From positions 107,501-171,500 of the forward strand of contig NZ_JAMGBE010000004.1 in the NCBI RefSeq assembly GCF_023516575.1: a stretch of DNA of 64,000 nucleotides. Reading direction: 5' to 3'. The DNA comes from Sphingomonas hankyongi. GTDB taxonomy: Bacteria; Pseudomonadota; Alphaproteobacteria; Sphingomonadales; Sphingomonadaceae. Numbering within the stretch: the first letter of the stretch is position 1; each line of letters begins with the position of its first letter. Below, piece after piece: positions 1-8,034 of the stretch. Position numbers and translations under genes: made by a program. The notes under the pieces were generated by a model that saw only the letters and a list, made by a program, of their open reading frames with translations, ran no database searches and was not told where the DNA came from.

Positions 1-222
1 TACCCTGCCTACGGGCCAGGCCAACACCTCCGCCCCGTGGTCGCGCAGGCAGTAGATCACGTCCCGTTCGGAGATCATGCCGACGATTCGCCCGTCCTCG
101 GTCACCGGCAGGGCTCCGATTCGCTTTTCGCCGAGCCTGCGGACCGCCTCGAACATGGTCGCATCCGCGGAGATGGTTTCGACGGCGCTACCCTTGGAGC
201 TCAGCACTGCAGAGATTGTCAT
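1..222 (-). CDS. CBS-domain protein, cut by the window start
   Basis: The 74 visible residues run from ATG at 222 off the left edge without a stop. They read MTISAVLSSKGSAVETISAD, then a GALPVTEDGRIVGMISERDV stretch. This is the standard first CBS repeat: a beta strand, a conserved small-residue turn and the IVGMISERD strand. CBS pairs bind adenine nucleotides and usually act as regulatory modules. Stand-alone alphaproteobacterial CBS proteins of about 140-150 residues have this N-terminus. The second CBS repeat must lie outside the window, so the partner domain, if any, is unknown. The gene diverges from the small membrane protein that starts at 293. Confidence 0.85.
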   Translation of the reverse strand, partial: MTISAVLSSKGSAVETISADATMFEAVRRLGEKRIGALPVTEDGRIVGMISERDVIYCLRDHGAEVLAWPVGRV

Positions 223-292
223 TGCACTCCCTTTCCGCGGACTCGGCGAGCGACGCCTTGATAGTCCCATTTCGCGTGCGCAAAGGGAAGGC

Positions 293-577
293 ATGCCTCA
301 AATCGATCCGATCCCCAGCCCGCGAATATCGACGATGCACCGCTTCTGGCGGATTTTCCGGCTCCTTGCCCTTCTGTCGATCGTCATCGCCGCAATCGCC
401 GTGTTCATCGTCGCGCGCGGCGATTCGACCATCCACGTGCACATGCTGATAGCGACGGCGCTAGGGATTGGCCTGACGGTCCTGCTCGGTACGGGGCTGA
501 TGACATTGGTGTTCCTGAGTTCGTCGAGCGGGCACGACGAGCAGGCGACCCCCCGCAGCGAGAATGAGAATGACTGA
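293..577 (+). CDS. small two-helix membrane protein, function unknown
   Basis: A 94-residue protein. I chose ATG 293 because it follows a purine-rich AAAGGGAAGG ribosome binding site. ATG 335 (MHRFWRIF) is an in-frame alternative, and the long open extension upstream of 293 lies opposite the CBS gene. Two hydrophobic segments are clear, about residues 22-41 (LLALLSIVIAAIAVFIV) and 48-71 (MLIATALGIGLTVLLGTGLM), followed by a polar acidic tail of about 18 residues. I do not recognise a named family with certainty. Short two-helix proteins of this kind are common next to thioesterase genes in sphingomonads. The last bases overlap the thioesterase start, so the two are probably co-translated. Confidence 0.7.
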   Translation: MPQIDPIPSPRISTMHRFWRIFRLLALLSIVIAAIAVFIVARGDSTIHVHMLIATALGIGLTVLLGTGLMTLVFLSSSSGHDEQATPRSENEND

Positions 578-959
578 TAACGAGCGGAAACCGATCCTGC
601 GGGTGATGCCGGGGCCGACTGACATCAATGCCAACGGCCATATCTTCGGAGGCTGGGTGCTAAGTCAGATGGACATAGCGGCCGGCATCGTCGCGTCGCG
701 CCGCTCGAAAGGCCCGGTCGCAACCGTCGCGATCGAAGCCATGGAGTTCATTCAGCCGATCCACCTGCGCGACCTGATCTCAGTCTATGCCCACGTGGAA
801 CGGGTTGGACGGACTTCGATGGGCGTAAGGATCGAGGTCATTGCCGAACGCGACCTTGGCGAGACCCAGGTGAAGGTGACCGAAGGCTTGTTCACCTTCG
901 TTGCCCTCGACGCGAATCATCGTCCGCGTTCGGTCGATCAGTCGCCGCCGATCGTATAG
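564..959 (+). CDS. YciA-like acyl-CoA thioesterase (hotdog fold)
   Basis: A 131-residue single hotdog-fold protein, the usual length of the YciA/BACH acyl-CoA thioesterase family, which hydrolyses acyl-CoA to free acid and CoA in the cytoplasm. Family features visible are the N-terminal DINANGHIFGGWVLSQMD segment, which carries the catalytic Asn/Gly/Asp region of the hotdog helix, then FIQPIHLRDLISVYA and a closing TEGLFTFVALD strand. ATG 564 overlaps the preceding stop; ATG 570 is equally possible. The downstream neighbour is convergent and overlaps its end by about 20 bp. Substrate chain length cannot be read from the sequence. Confidence 0.9.
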   Translation: MRMTDNERKPILRVMPGPTDINANGHIFGGWVLSQMDIAAGIVASRRSKGPVATVAIEAMEFIQPIHLRDLISVYAHVERVGRTSMGVRIEVIAERDLGETQVKVTEGLFTFVALDANHRPRSVDQSPPIV

Positions 960-2449
960 TGAAGTTCCGCAATGCCGTTCGCCGGTACGATCGCGCGCCA
1001 CAGCTTCCAGCCATCGCGCGCCGCGAGCTTAGGGCCAGTCATCGATCTGGCTCCTAGCGGAAATTCGACCTCCACGAGTTGAGATCGAGGGAGGTCGTTG
1101 GTGAGCTTGAGTTCGAGATGGTAGCTCTCGCCTAGCCCAACCTGTCTCAGATCGGCCAAGACGCCAGTGGAGGTCGTAACGGGAATCTCGACCTTCTCTC
1201 CAACGGTATAGTCGTCGATCCTGCCTTCGCCGAGCAGGATACGCCGGCCGTCTGTTCTACCGAACAACGCGACCTTCCCTGCCGGCAAGGCCAGGCCAAG
1301 GCCCTCGGCAACACGATTCCGAGTGACAAGCACTCGTTCCACCTGCGGTGAACCGGATTGATGAGGGCGGAGGCGCAGAATGCTCTCGACCTTCACCGCT
1401 GGCTGCCGAAGCAATGCAATCTGCTTTTGCGACTTGGCCGCAACCGTCACCTCGATCGGTATCCGGTAAAGCCTGACATCGCCGAGCTGTTCTTCCTGCG
1501 CCATTACGTCGCCTCCGCCGCGCTCGGGCGCTGCGGCCGGCGGCGGTGGTGGCGGCGGGGGCGGGGGAGCGCGAGGAGCGATCATGCGCGACCCGGTTAC
1601 GGCGATGAATTCGCTTTCCTCGGGCAAGTCGCTGGTCGTGCCTTGCGGCCAGCATTGGATCGAGATCGGTTTCGCCTGGCCGGGATCGACCCACACCCGC
1701 TGGCGGTTCAGCTTGCCCGCGACCGCCTGCGTGCGGGCATTCTCAAGCCCCGTGGAATCTCCATTCGCCATTGTCAGCCAGCCGAACAGTGAGATGCTGT
1801 CTCCATTATTGGAGAGCTCGGCGACGTAATCGGCCTGCCAGTCGAAATTGTTCGTGATGTAGGAGAGCGTGACCTGACGCTCGATCGCGCGGGGACTGCG
1901 CACGCGCACCGACAGCGTGGGCTTGGCGGAAAGGTCGGCCGGCACACGATCCGCCAGCAGCGTTTCCGGCAACCCCGTGCATCGCAGCGCCTCAACTCCG
2001 TCTGCGCTCTGGATCACTACCCCGTCATTGTTCGCCCGCACGATGGCATCCTGTTCGCGCACGGCGCCAGTCGCCTTCGACGTGCGCCGAAGATGCAGCC
2101 GCTCCCCAAGTGTCGCGTCGAGCAAGGTGCCGGGGGATAGCAGTCGCGCATCGCGATTCTTCTCGATCACGGCTTCGCCAAGTCCGGTGACGATCGCGCT
2201 CTGCGGGACGATGCCCGACGTGACGCCGACGAAGCGCAACTCGCTCTCGCCCGCCGGCAGTCTTACGTGGCGCGTCTCACTTACCAGCGCATAGCCGCCG
2301 AGCCACGACAGGTTGAGCGGCTGCAGTCCCCGGTCGGGATCGCGGTACACCGTTACGGATACGCGGTCGGGTTCCGGCGAACTGACGATCGCCTGGGCCT
2401 CGACGCGCCCTGCCAAGGCAAGCGCGACCAGCGGGAGCAGCACGCGCAC
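938..2449 (-). CDS. secreted DUF4139 protein, second of a tandem pair
   Basis: A 503-residue protein starting at GTG 2449, 3 bases after the stop of the upstream paralogue, so almost certainly in one operon with it. A signal peptide is visible (MRVLLPLVALALAGRVEAQA). The body matches the DUF4139 layout: an N-terminal YRDPDRGLQPLNLSWLGGYA region, a central SYITNNFDWQADYVAELS strand pair, and a C-terminal beta-rich region ending in LHYTIGGD. The central domain is broken by a linker of ten consecutive prolines near residue 300. The molecular function of DUF4139 is not established. A role in the envelope is inferred from the signal peptide only. Confidence 0.85.
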   Translation of the reverse strand: MRVLLPLVALALAGRVEAQAIVSSPEPDRVSVTVYRDPDRGLQPLNLSWLGGYALVSETRHVRLPAGESELRFVGVTSGIVPQSAIVTGLGEAVIEKNRDARLLSPGTLLDATLGERLHLRRTSKATGAVREQDAIVRANNDGVVIQSADGVEALRCTGLPETLLADRVPADLSAKPTLSVRVRSPRAIERQVTLSYITNNFDWQADYVAELSNNGDSISLFGWLTMANGDSTGLENARTQAVAGKLNRQRVWVDPGQAKPISIQCWPQGTTSDLPEESEFIAVTGSRMIAPRAPPPPPPPPPPAAAPERGGGDVMAQEEQLGDVRLYRIPIEVTVAAKSQKQIALLRQPAVKVESILRLRPHQSGSPQVERVLVTRNRVAEGLGLALPAGKVALFGRTDGRRILLGEGRIDDYTVGEKVEIPVTTSTGVLADLRQVGLGESYHLELKLTNDLPRSQLVEVEFPLGARSMTGPKLAARDGWKLWRAIVPANGIAELHYTIGGD

Positions 2450-2452
2450 GGT

Positions 2453-3871
2453 TCAGTAGCGGCTGTCGAACGTCGCCGTGACTGTTGCTTCGCCGTTGGC
2501 GGGCACGGGAACCCGCCAACGCGCTTCGTCGGCGCTCAGCCGTTCCGATTTCGCGCTTTGGTCGGTGATGCGCGTGTCGCCCCACAGGCCCGATTGGATC
2601 AGGTCCACCGTGATCGGCTTGGGTCCGGCATTGGTCAAAGTATAACGCATGCGCGTACGCCAGCGGCTGTCTCCGACTTTCGTCCTTTCCTCCACAACCG
2701 GGCGCACCTTGACGTCAAATGCCTGGCCCGTCGCCAGGCTGATGTCCGAACCCATTGGCGTATGGCCGATCCGGTGCTCGCCGACGAACTGCGGATTGCC
2801 GCGCGCGTCGCGCTGGTAGACGCGCACCGTCCCGGCCGGCAGCGCATCGCCGAGCCCTTGATTTCGCGAGCTGGAAAAACGCAGGACAGTATTGGCGCTC
2901 AGTGGCTGGTCAGCGGTCGAGAGCCATCCGTTGCGGAACTCATATGCCCGCGCGGCCGGTGTATTCTGCACGTCGAGGAAGCTAACCTGCTTGGTCTGCT
3001 TGTCGGCGATCGTAGTTCGCTCGGGGAGCGGATAGAGGTAGAAGTCTCCCAGTCGCTCACGCGTTGCCGTCTCCGTGCCCGCGCGATCGATAACCCCCGG
3101 TGGCGGAGGGGGTGGCGGGGGCGGCGGATATCCTCCGCCATACCCTCCCCGATACCCGGAATTCTGGCCGACATTGCCGGCCACCAAAAGCGTCGACGCA
3201 TTCACGTAGGGGGTGCCGCTGTTGTTTGTCAGCGTGACCCATCCCTGCACGTCCATGCGCCCGTTGGCTTCGTCGAACAGCGCAACATAATCCGCCGCCC
3301 AGCCAAGGCCTGGGGTGAGATAGGTCAGCGTCACGGGCCGCGATCCGCTCGCATTGGAATCGAGCGTTACCGACAAAGTCGGCCGCGCCCTCAGGCTTGC
3401 AGGCACGGCGTCGAAGATCACGCGCGCCGGCAATCCGTCGTCGCGGAGCACTTCGATGCGATCGCCGATCTGCATCACAACGCCGCCATTTGCTGCGAGG
3501 ATGCGTGCGGGCTCCCGCACTTCTGCGCCGGTCGCCGGATTGACGCGAACCAAGGTCACGGTCTGGCCGACGGCGTTTTGCATCAATGCTGACGGCGACA
3601 GCAGATCGAAATCGAAATTCTGCTCTACGATACCGATTCCGCGTCCGTTGAGCGTCACTGTTTCCGGCTGGATTTGCGCTGAGACGTCGCGGAATTCCTG
3701 GCGGCTGCGCCCGGCTGGAAGATCGAGCGTGCGCTTGTCCTCAACGAGCGCGCGATCGTTATTGTAGATGGTAACGGCGACGTCGCCCTGCGCGGTCTGC
3801 GCCGGGGTTGGAACCGGCTGCGCATAAGCAGCCGACGCAGCGAGCAAGGCTCCCAGCGAGATTAAACGCAT
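2453..3871 (-). CDS. secreted DUF4139 protein, first of a tandem pair
   Basis: A 472-residue protein with start ATG 3871 behind a strong GGAGGGGAG ribosome binding site. The signal peptide MRLISLGALLAASAAYAQP is followed by an AVTIYNNDRALVEDKRTLDL strand typical of the DUF4139 N-terminus, and by a central LTYLTPGLGWAADYVALFD segment that aligns with the same segment of the downstream paralogue. It also carries a run of exactly ten prolines, preceded by a Gly/Tyr-rich stretch, at the equivalent place. The pair is therefore a tandem duplication with shared low-complexity linkers. Function unknown. Confidence 0.85.
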   Translation of the reverse strand: MRLISLGALLAASAAYAQPVPTPAQTAQGDVAVTIYNNDRALVEDKRTLDLPAGRSRQEFRDVSAQIQPETVTLNGRGIGIVEQNFDFDLLSPSALMQNAVGQTVTLVRVNPATGAEVREPARILAANGGVVMQIGDRIEVLRDDGLPARVIFDAVPASLRARPTLSVTLDSNASGSRPVTLTYLTPGLGWAADYVALFDEANGRMDVQGWVTLTNNSGTPYVNASTLLVAGNVGQNSGYRGGYGGGYPPPPPPPPPPGVIDRAGTETATRERLGDFYLYPLPERTTIADKQTKQVSFLDVQNTPAARAYEFRNGWLSTADQPLSANTVLRFSSSRNQGLGDALPAGTVRVYQRDARGNPQFVGEHRIGHTPMGSDISLATGQAFDVKVRPVVEERTKVGDSRWRTRMRYTLTNAGPKPITVDLIQSGLWGDTRITDQSAKSERLSADEARWRVPVPANGEATVTATFDSRY

Positions 3872-3911
3872 GCACTCTCCCCTCCGGTGAATGCGCAGTT
3901 TTCACGTCGCC

Positions 3912-3941
3912 TAGCTGAACCGCAAGTGAGCCGGGTCAAAG
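3912..3941 (-). promoter_or_regulatory. candidate sigma-70 promoter of the DUF4139 pair
   Basis: On the minus strand TTGACC (3941-3936) is followed after 18 bases by GCTAGG (3917-3912), close to the alphaproteobacterial housekeeping pattern TTGAC plus a GCTA-type -10. It lies about 40 bases upstream of the start at 3871. It also overlaps the tail of the preceding gene's terminator. Sequence match only. Confidence 0.35.
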
Positions 3942-3971
3942 AAAAAGGCGACGGGAAACCCCGCCGCCTCA
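3941..3971 (-). terminator. intrinsic terminator of the DUF4167 gene
   Basis: On the minus strand a 10-bp stem AGGCGGCGGG / CCCGTCGCCT (one G-U pair) with loop GTTT is followed directly by TTTTTCTTT. It begins about 20 bases after the DUF4167 stop codon. Confidence 0.85.
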
Positions 3972-3991
3972 ATCTTCATGAGAGATCCAAG

Positions 3992-4630
3992 TCAGGCCGC
4001 TGGCGCGATGTCGCTGTCGTTATCGTCCGAGCGTTGAGCCCTCGTCCGGCGACGCGGCCGCCGCGGTTGCTCTTCCTCGGCTGCCTCGGCGCTTTCTTCG
4101 TCACGGCCGATGGCTGGCGGGAGGATGTCGAACGGAATGGTTTCGCCACCGCCGTTTACACGCGGCTGACGGTCTTCGTTGTCGCCAGCATCGTCGGCGG
4201 ACTGCTCGTCCGCATTACGTGGACGACGCTCCCGGCTGCGGCGATTGAAGCGTTCGCCACGATCGCGGCGGTCTTCGCGCTCCTCGCGCTCGTCGCCTGC
4301 GGCCTGCTCTTCGCCCGCATCGACGAGTTCGTCCTCGCCTTCCTCATCATCGAGATCCTCGCCGCGCTGGCGCCTTTGGTCCTCAAAGCGCGCGCGGCTT
4401 TCGCTCAGCACGCGGAAATAATGGTCCGCGAACTGCAGATAATATTCGGTCTGGACGCGATCGCCGGCAAGCTGGGCGTCGCGCGCCATATTCTTGTATT
4501 TTTCGAGCAGCTGCGCGGCATTGCCCCGCTGACGATTGTCCTGGCGATTCCCCGGCTGTCCGCCGAGGTTCTGTCCCCGCTGTCCCCCGCGACCGCGCCT
4601 GCGGCCGCCACCCTGTCGATTGTTGATCAA
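3992..4630 (-). CDS. DUF4167 domain protein, highly charged
   Basis: A 212-residue protein. The only possible start is TTG 4630: an in-frame TAA lies five codons upstream and AAGGA is well spaced. The N-terminus holds the DUF4167 core, an Arg/Gly/Asn/Gln-rich lead followed by QLLEKYKNMARDAQLAGDRV and EYYLQFADHYFRVL, which is nearly invariant in Alphaproteobacteria. The rest is alternating acidic and basic low complexity (EDELVDAGEEQAAGDEREER, then RRPRRRTRAQR), probably disordered. An RNA-binding role is suggested by the RGG-like N-terminus but is not established. It sits downstream of the hisS-prfA-prmC operon with a gap of 222 bases and has its own terminator. Confidence 0.85.
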   Translation of the reverse strand: MINNRQGGGRRRGRGGQRGQNLGGQPGNRQDNRQRGNAAQLLEKYKNMARDAQLAGDRVQTEYYLQFADHYFRVLSESRARFEDQRRQRGEDLDDEEGEDELVDAGEEQAAGDEREEREDRRDRGERFNRRSRERRPRNADEQSADDAGDNEDRQPRVNGGGETIPFDILPPAIGRDEESAEAAEEEQPRRPRRRTRAQRSDDNDSDIAPAA

Positions 4631-4852
4631 ATGCCTACGTCCTTACGCAGTGTAGTCAGCCCCTTGGGCCCTCAGTCGGGCAGGACCGCAAGCGCGGATC
4701 CTGACCCTCTCGTTCCGGTCTCACGCTGAAGCGTGAAGCGAACGGCCGATTGCGTCGGGGGTGGACGGGATGCGCTCTTCAATCCTGGTGGAGCGGACCC
4801 GGCCCTGGACACTGATGTAGTGTGCCGGACAGTCAATGCCAAGCAATTTCGT

Positions 4853-5680
4853 TCAAACCCAGGTTAGAAGCACCGCCCGGGGCCGACCAGCCAGATCGAG
4901 TGCGACCTGTGCGTCCAGCCCATCGCGTCCGAGCAGCGCAGGCACTTCCGCGGCCTGATCGTACCCGATCTCGACGGCTGCCAGCCCCCCCTTGCTCAGT
5001 AGCGCGGGAAGCTGCGGCGCAAGAACATGATAAGCGTCGAGGCCCTCGCTTCCGGCAAACAGCGCCTCATCCGGCTCGAACTCGCGCACGCCCGGCCCAA
5101 GGTCCGCATCGTCGCGGATGTAAGGCGGATTGCACAGGATCAGGTCGAATGTCTCCCTGACACCTGCCGCCCAGTCTCCGAGCTGGAGCTTGAGCCTTTG
5201 TTCAAAGCCGAGGCGGCGCGCATTGGCTGCTGCGTAGGACAGCGCCTGTCGCGACAGGTCGATGCCGAGCCCGGTTGCCTGGGGCCAGATGTCGAGCGCC
5301 GCCAGGAGAAGGGTGCCGGGGCCCGTGCCCAGGTCAAGCACGCGCTTCGGTCCCGCCGTCCCCTCGAAATGCTCGATGGCCGAAGCGATGAGCACTTCGC
5401 TGTCGGGACGGGGAATCAGCACTCCGGGTCCGACATGGAGCTCGATGTTCCAGAATGCGCGCCGCCCGGTGATGTAGGCGATCGGCTCTCCTGCCTGGCG
5501 GCGGCCGATCATGTCCCAGAAGCGCTCGGGCACGTTTCGGTCGGGTGGCGAAAGGATCAGCTTGTCGCGGTCGATGTGAAGCGCCTCGGACATCAGCAGC
5601 TCCGCGTCCAGGCGCGGGGTATCGCTGTTCTTCTCGAGCTGACGCGCTCCATCCGCGAGCGCGCGGGCAATCGCTTTCAC
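4853..5680 (-). CDS. prmC: release factor glutamine methyltransferase
   Basis: A 275-residue protein that N5-methylates the Gln of the GGQ motif in release factors, using SAM. An N-terminal helical domain is followed by the class I methyltransferase fold with motif [15 protein letters not shown] and the catalytic NPPY motif ([12 protein letters not shown]). It overlaps the stop of prfA, its own substrate, by 4 bp, so the enzyme and its target are translationally coupled. The C-terminus ends normally ([10 protein letters not shown]). Between its end and the DUF4167 start lie 222 bases with a small TCACGCT-GA-AGCGTGA hairpin and no gene. Confidence 0.97.
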   Translation of the reverse strand: MKAIARALADGARQLEKNSDTPRLDAELLMSEALHIDRDKLILSPPDRNVPERFWDMIGRRQAGEPIAYITGRRAFWNIELHVGPGVLIPRPDSEVLIASAIEHFEGTAGPKRVLDLGTGPGTLLLAALDIWPQATGLGIDLSRQALSYAAANARRLGFEQRLKLQLGDWAAGVRETFDLILCNPPYIRDDADLGPGVREFEPDEALFAGSEGLDAYHVLAPQLPALLSKGGLAAVEIGYDQAAEVPALLGRDGLDAQVALDLAGRPRAVLLTWV

Positions 5681-6762
5681 GCGTCCTCCAGACCCGCCAG
5701 GCGCTCCGCTTCGTCTTCCGCGACCAATGCATCAATAATCTCGGTTAGTCCGGCGCCTTCCAGGACTTCGTCCAGATTGTGCCGCGTGAGGTTGATGCGG
5801 TGGTCGGTCACCCGTCCTTGCGGGAAATTATAGGTGCGAATCCGCTCCGAGCGGTCGCCCGAGCCAACCATGGATTTGCGAGCGCCCGCGCGTTCGTTGG
5901 CGAGCCTTTCGCGCTCCATCTCGAACAGGCGCGTCCGCAAGACCTTGAGCGCCTTGGCCTTGTTCTTGTGCTGCGATTTCTCGTCCTGCTGGATCACGAC
6001 CAGCCCGGTCGGCAGGTGGGTAATGCGCACCGCGCTGTCGGTCGTGTTCACCGACTGACCGCCGGGACCTGACGATCGATAGACGTCGATGCGCAGGTCC
6101 TTGTCGTCGATCTGGACGTCCACGTCCTCCGCTTCGGGAAGAACGGCTACGGTCGCCGCCGACGTGTGGATGCGCCCGCCGCTCTCGGTGACCGGCACCC
6201 GCTGGACGCGATGGACGCCGCTTTCGAATTTCAGCCGCGCGAACACGCCCGCGCCGTTGATGGAGGCGATCGCCTCCTTGAAGCCGCCGACGTCGGACTC
6301 GCTCGCCGAGATCAGCTCGAACCGCCATCCCTGCGTTTCCGCAAAGCGCTGGTACATGCGTAGCAGGTCGCCCGCGAACAGCGCTGCTTCATCGCCGCCT
6401 GTGCCGGCCCGGATTTCGAGCATCGCAGCGCGGTCGTCCGCCGCGTCGCGCGGCAGCAGCCTGACGGCCAGGTCGCGCTCCGCCTGTGGCAGCTTGTGGC
6501 GGATTTCTTCAGCCTCCGTCGAAGCCATTTCCTTGAGTTCCGGCTCGGCCGTCGGGTCTGCGACCATGCCGTTCAAGACCTCCAGCTCCGCACGCAGCCG
6601 CCGGACTTCGCGTGCAGCGGCAGCGACCGGTTCGATCGCCGCATAGTCCTTCGACAGCCGAACGAACTCCTCGGGCGACACGTCCGCGCGCGCCATGGCG
6701 TCGGCAAGCTCCTGCTTGCGCGCCTCGATGCTCGCGATGCGTTCCGACGAGATCTGGGTCAT
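5677..6762 (-). CDS. prfA: peptide chain release factor 1
   Basis: A 361-residue protein, full length for RF1, which terminates translation at UAA and UAG. The stop-codon-reading tripeptide is PVT (in [12 protein letters not shown]), the P-x-T type that marks RF1 rather than the SPF type of RF2. The peptidyl-tRNA hydrolysis motif GGQ is in [19 protein letters not shown]. It overlaps hisS upstream and prmC downstream by 4 bp each. Start ATG 6762 is embedded in the hisS stop region. Confidence 0.98.
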   Translation of the reverse strand: MTQISSERIASIEARKQELADAMARADVSPEEFVRLSKDYAAIEPVAAAAREVRRLRAELEVLNGMVADPTAEPELKEMASTEAEEIRHKLPQAERDLAVRLLPRDAADDRAAMLEIRAGTGGDEAALFAGDLLRMYQRFAETQGWRFELISASESDVGGFKEAIASINGAGVFARLKFESGVHRVQRVPVTESGGRIHTSAATVAVLPEAEDVDVQIDDKDLRIDVYRSSGPGGQSVNTTDSAVRITHLPTGLVVIQQDEKSQHKNKAKALKVLRTRLFEMERERLANERAGARKSMVGSGDRSERIRTYNFPQGRVTDHRINLTRHNLDEVLEGAGLTEIIDALVAEDEAERLAGLEDA

Positions 6763-7997
6763 TGGCGGATCGCGTCCGCGATAAGGTCGAGGGAGACGCC
6801 GCGCTGCTCGCCGGTGGAGAGATTCTTCAGCTGCGCTTGTCCGCGATCGAGCTCGTCGTCACCAAGGATCAGGGCATATTTCGCGCCGGAAGTATTCGCG
6901 CGGGCAAGCCTCTTCTTCATATTGCCGCGGTAGCCGATCTCGGTCGCAATGCCTTCGCGTCGAAGGCCAGCCACGATGCGCTGCGCTTCCGCATCCGCGC
7001 GCTCACCAAGCGGGATGACCGCGACCGACGCCGTTTCCGCGGGCGGCGCATCGATCATCATGCCAAGACGCTCGATGCCGGCTGCCCAACCGACTGCGGG
7101 GGTGTGCGGACCGCCGAGCGCCTCGATGAGGCCATCATATCGTCCGCCGGCGATTACCGTTCCCTGGGCACCCAGGCGATCGGTTACGAACTCGAATGCC
7201 GTGTGGCGGTAATAATCGAGGCCGCGAACCAAGCCCGCGTTCCGCTTCCACGGCACGCGGGCGGCGTCCAGCCCAGCGGTGACCGCCGCAAAAAAATCCG
7301 CGGCCTCACCCGTCAGATGCTCGTCGATGGCCGGAGCATCCGCACTGATCGCTTTGTCCCGCGCGTCCTTGCTGTCGAGAATCCGCAGCGGGTTGCGCTC
7401 CAGCCGCGTCTGGCTGTCTTCGGAAAGCTCGCCGCGATGCGCTTTGAAATAGTCGACGAGGGCGGTGCGCCACGCATCGCGGGTCTCCGGGTCGCCGAGG
7501 GTGTTGAGCTCGAGCGTCACGCCCTCGGCGATTCCGAGCTCCTGCAACAGCTGGTAGCCGAAGCTCAGTATCTCCACATCCGCCTGCGGCTCCGCGGCTC
7601 CGATGATCTCGGCGTCGAGCTGATGGAATTCTCGGAAGCGGCCCTTTTGCGGACGTTCGTAGCGGAAAGCCGAACCATGGGTCGCGACTTTCAGCGGCGC
7701 ATATTGCTGCCACCCCTCGGAGAGATAGGCGCGGCAAATCCCAGCGGTGAACTCGGGCCGCAAAGTGATCGATTCTCCGCCGCGGTCCTCGAACGAGTAC
7801 ATCTCCTTTGAGACAACGTCCGTTGTCTCCCCGATGCTGCGCGCAAAGACCTGCGTTTGCTCGACCGTTGGGACCTCGACGCGCCTGAACCCATAAAGAC
7901 GGCGCACACGGTCGAACGCAGCCACCACCGCCGCAAGGCGGTCGGCGTCTTCTCCCAACAGGCTTTGCATGCCCCGAACGGGCTGAACCGGCGTCAT
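6759..7997 (-). CDS. hisS: histidyl-tRNA synthetase
   Basis: A 412-residue class II aminoacyl-tRNA synthetase that charges tRNA-His. Visible are the N-terminal [19 protein letters not shown] start, motif 2 ([20 protein letters not shown]), the histidine-binding signature [19 protein letters not shown], motif 3 with [12 protein letters not shown], and a C-terminal anticodon-binding domain ([19 protein letters not shown]). It is the first gene of hisS-prfA-prmC. The TonB receptor gene ends 37 bases upstream on the same strand with no clear terminator between them. Confidence 0.98.
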   Translation of the reverse strand: MTPVQPVRGMQSLLGEDADRLAAVVAAFDRVRRLYGFRRVEVPTVEQTQVFARSIGETTDVVSKEMYSFEDRGGESITLRPEFTAGICRAYLSEGWQQYAPLKVATHGSAFRYERPQKGRFREFHQLDAEIIGAAEPQADVEILSFGYQLLQELGIAEGVTLELNTLGDPETRDAWRTALVDYFKAHRGELSEDSQTRLERNPLRILDSKDARDKAISADAPAIDEHLTGEAADFFAAVTAGLDAARVPWKRNAGLVRGLDYYRHTAFEFVTDRLGAQGTVIAGGRYDGLIEALGGPHTPAVGWAAGIERLGMMIDAPPAETASVAVIPLGERADAEAQRIVAGLRREGIATEIGYRGNMKKRLARANTSGAKYALILGDDELDRGQAQLKNLSTGEQRGVSLDLIADAIRQ

Positions 7998-8034
7998 TGC
8001 CCGGCCCTAAAGCACAAAATTGCGCAATGCGGAA

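Noticed and set aside
2267-3592. Long plus-strand frame (441 codons)
   Set aside because: Antisense of the DUF4139 genes with no protein-like features.
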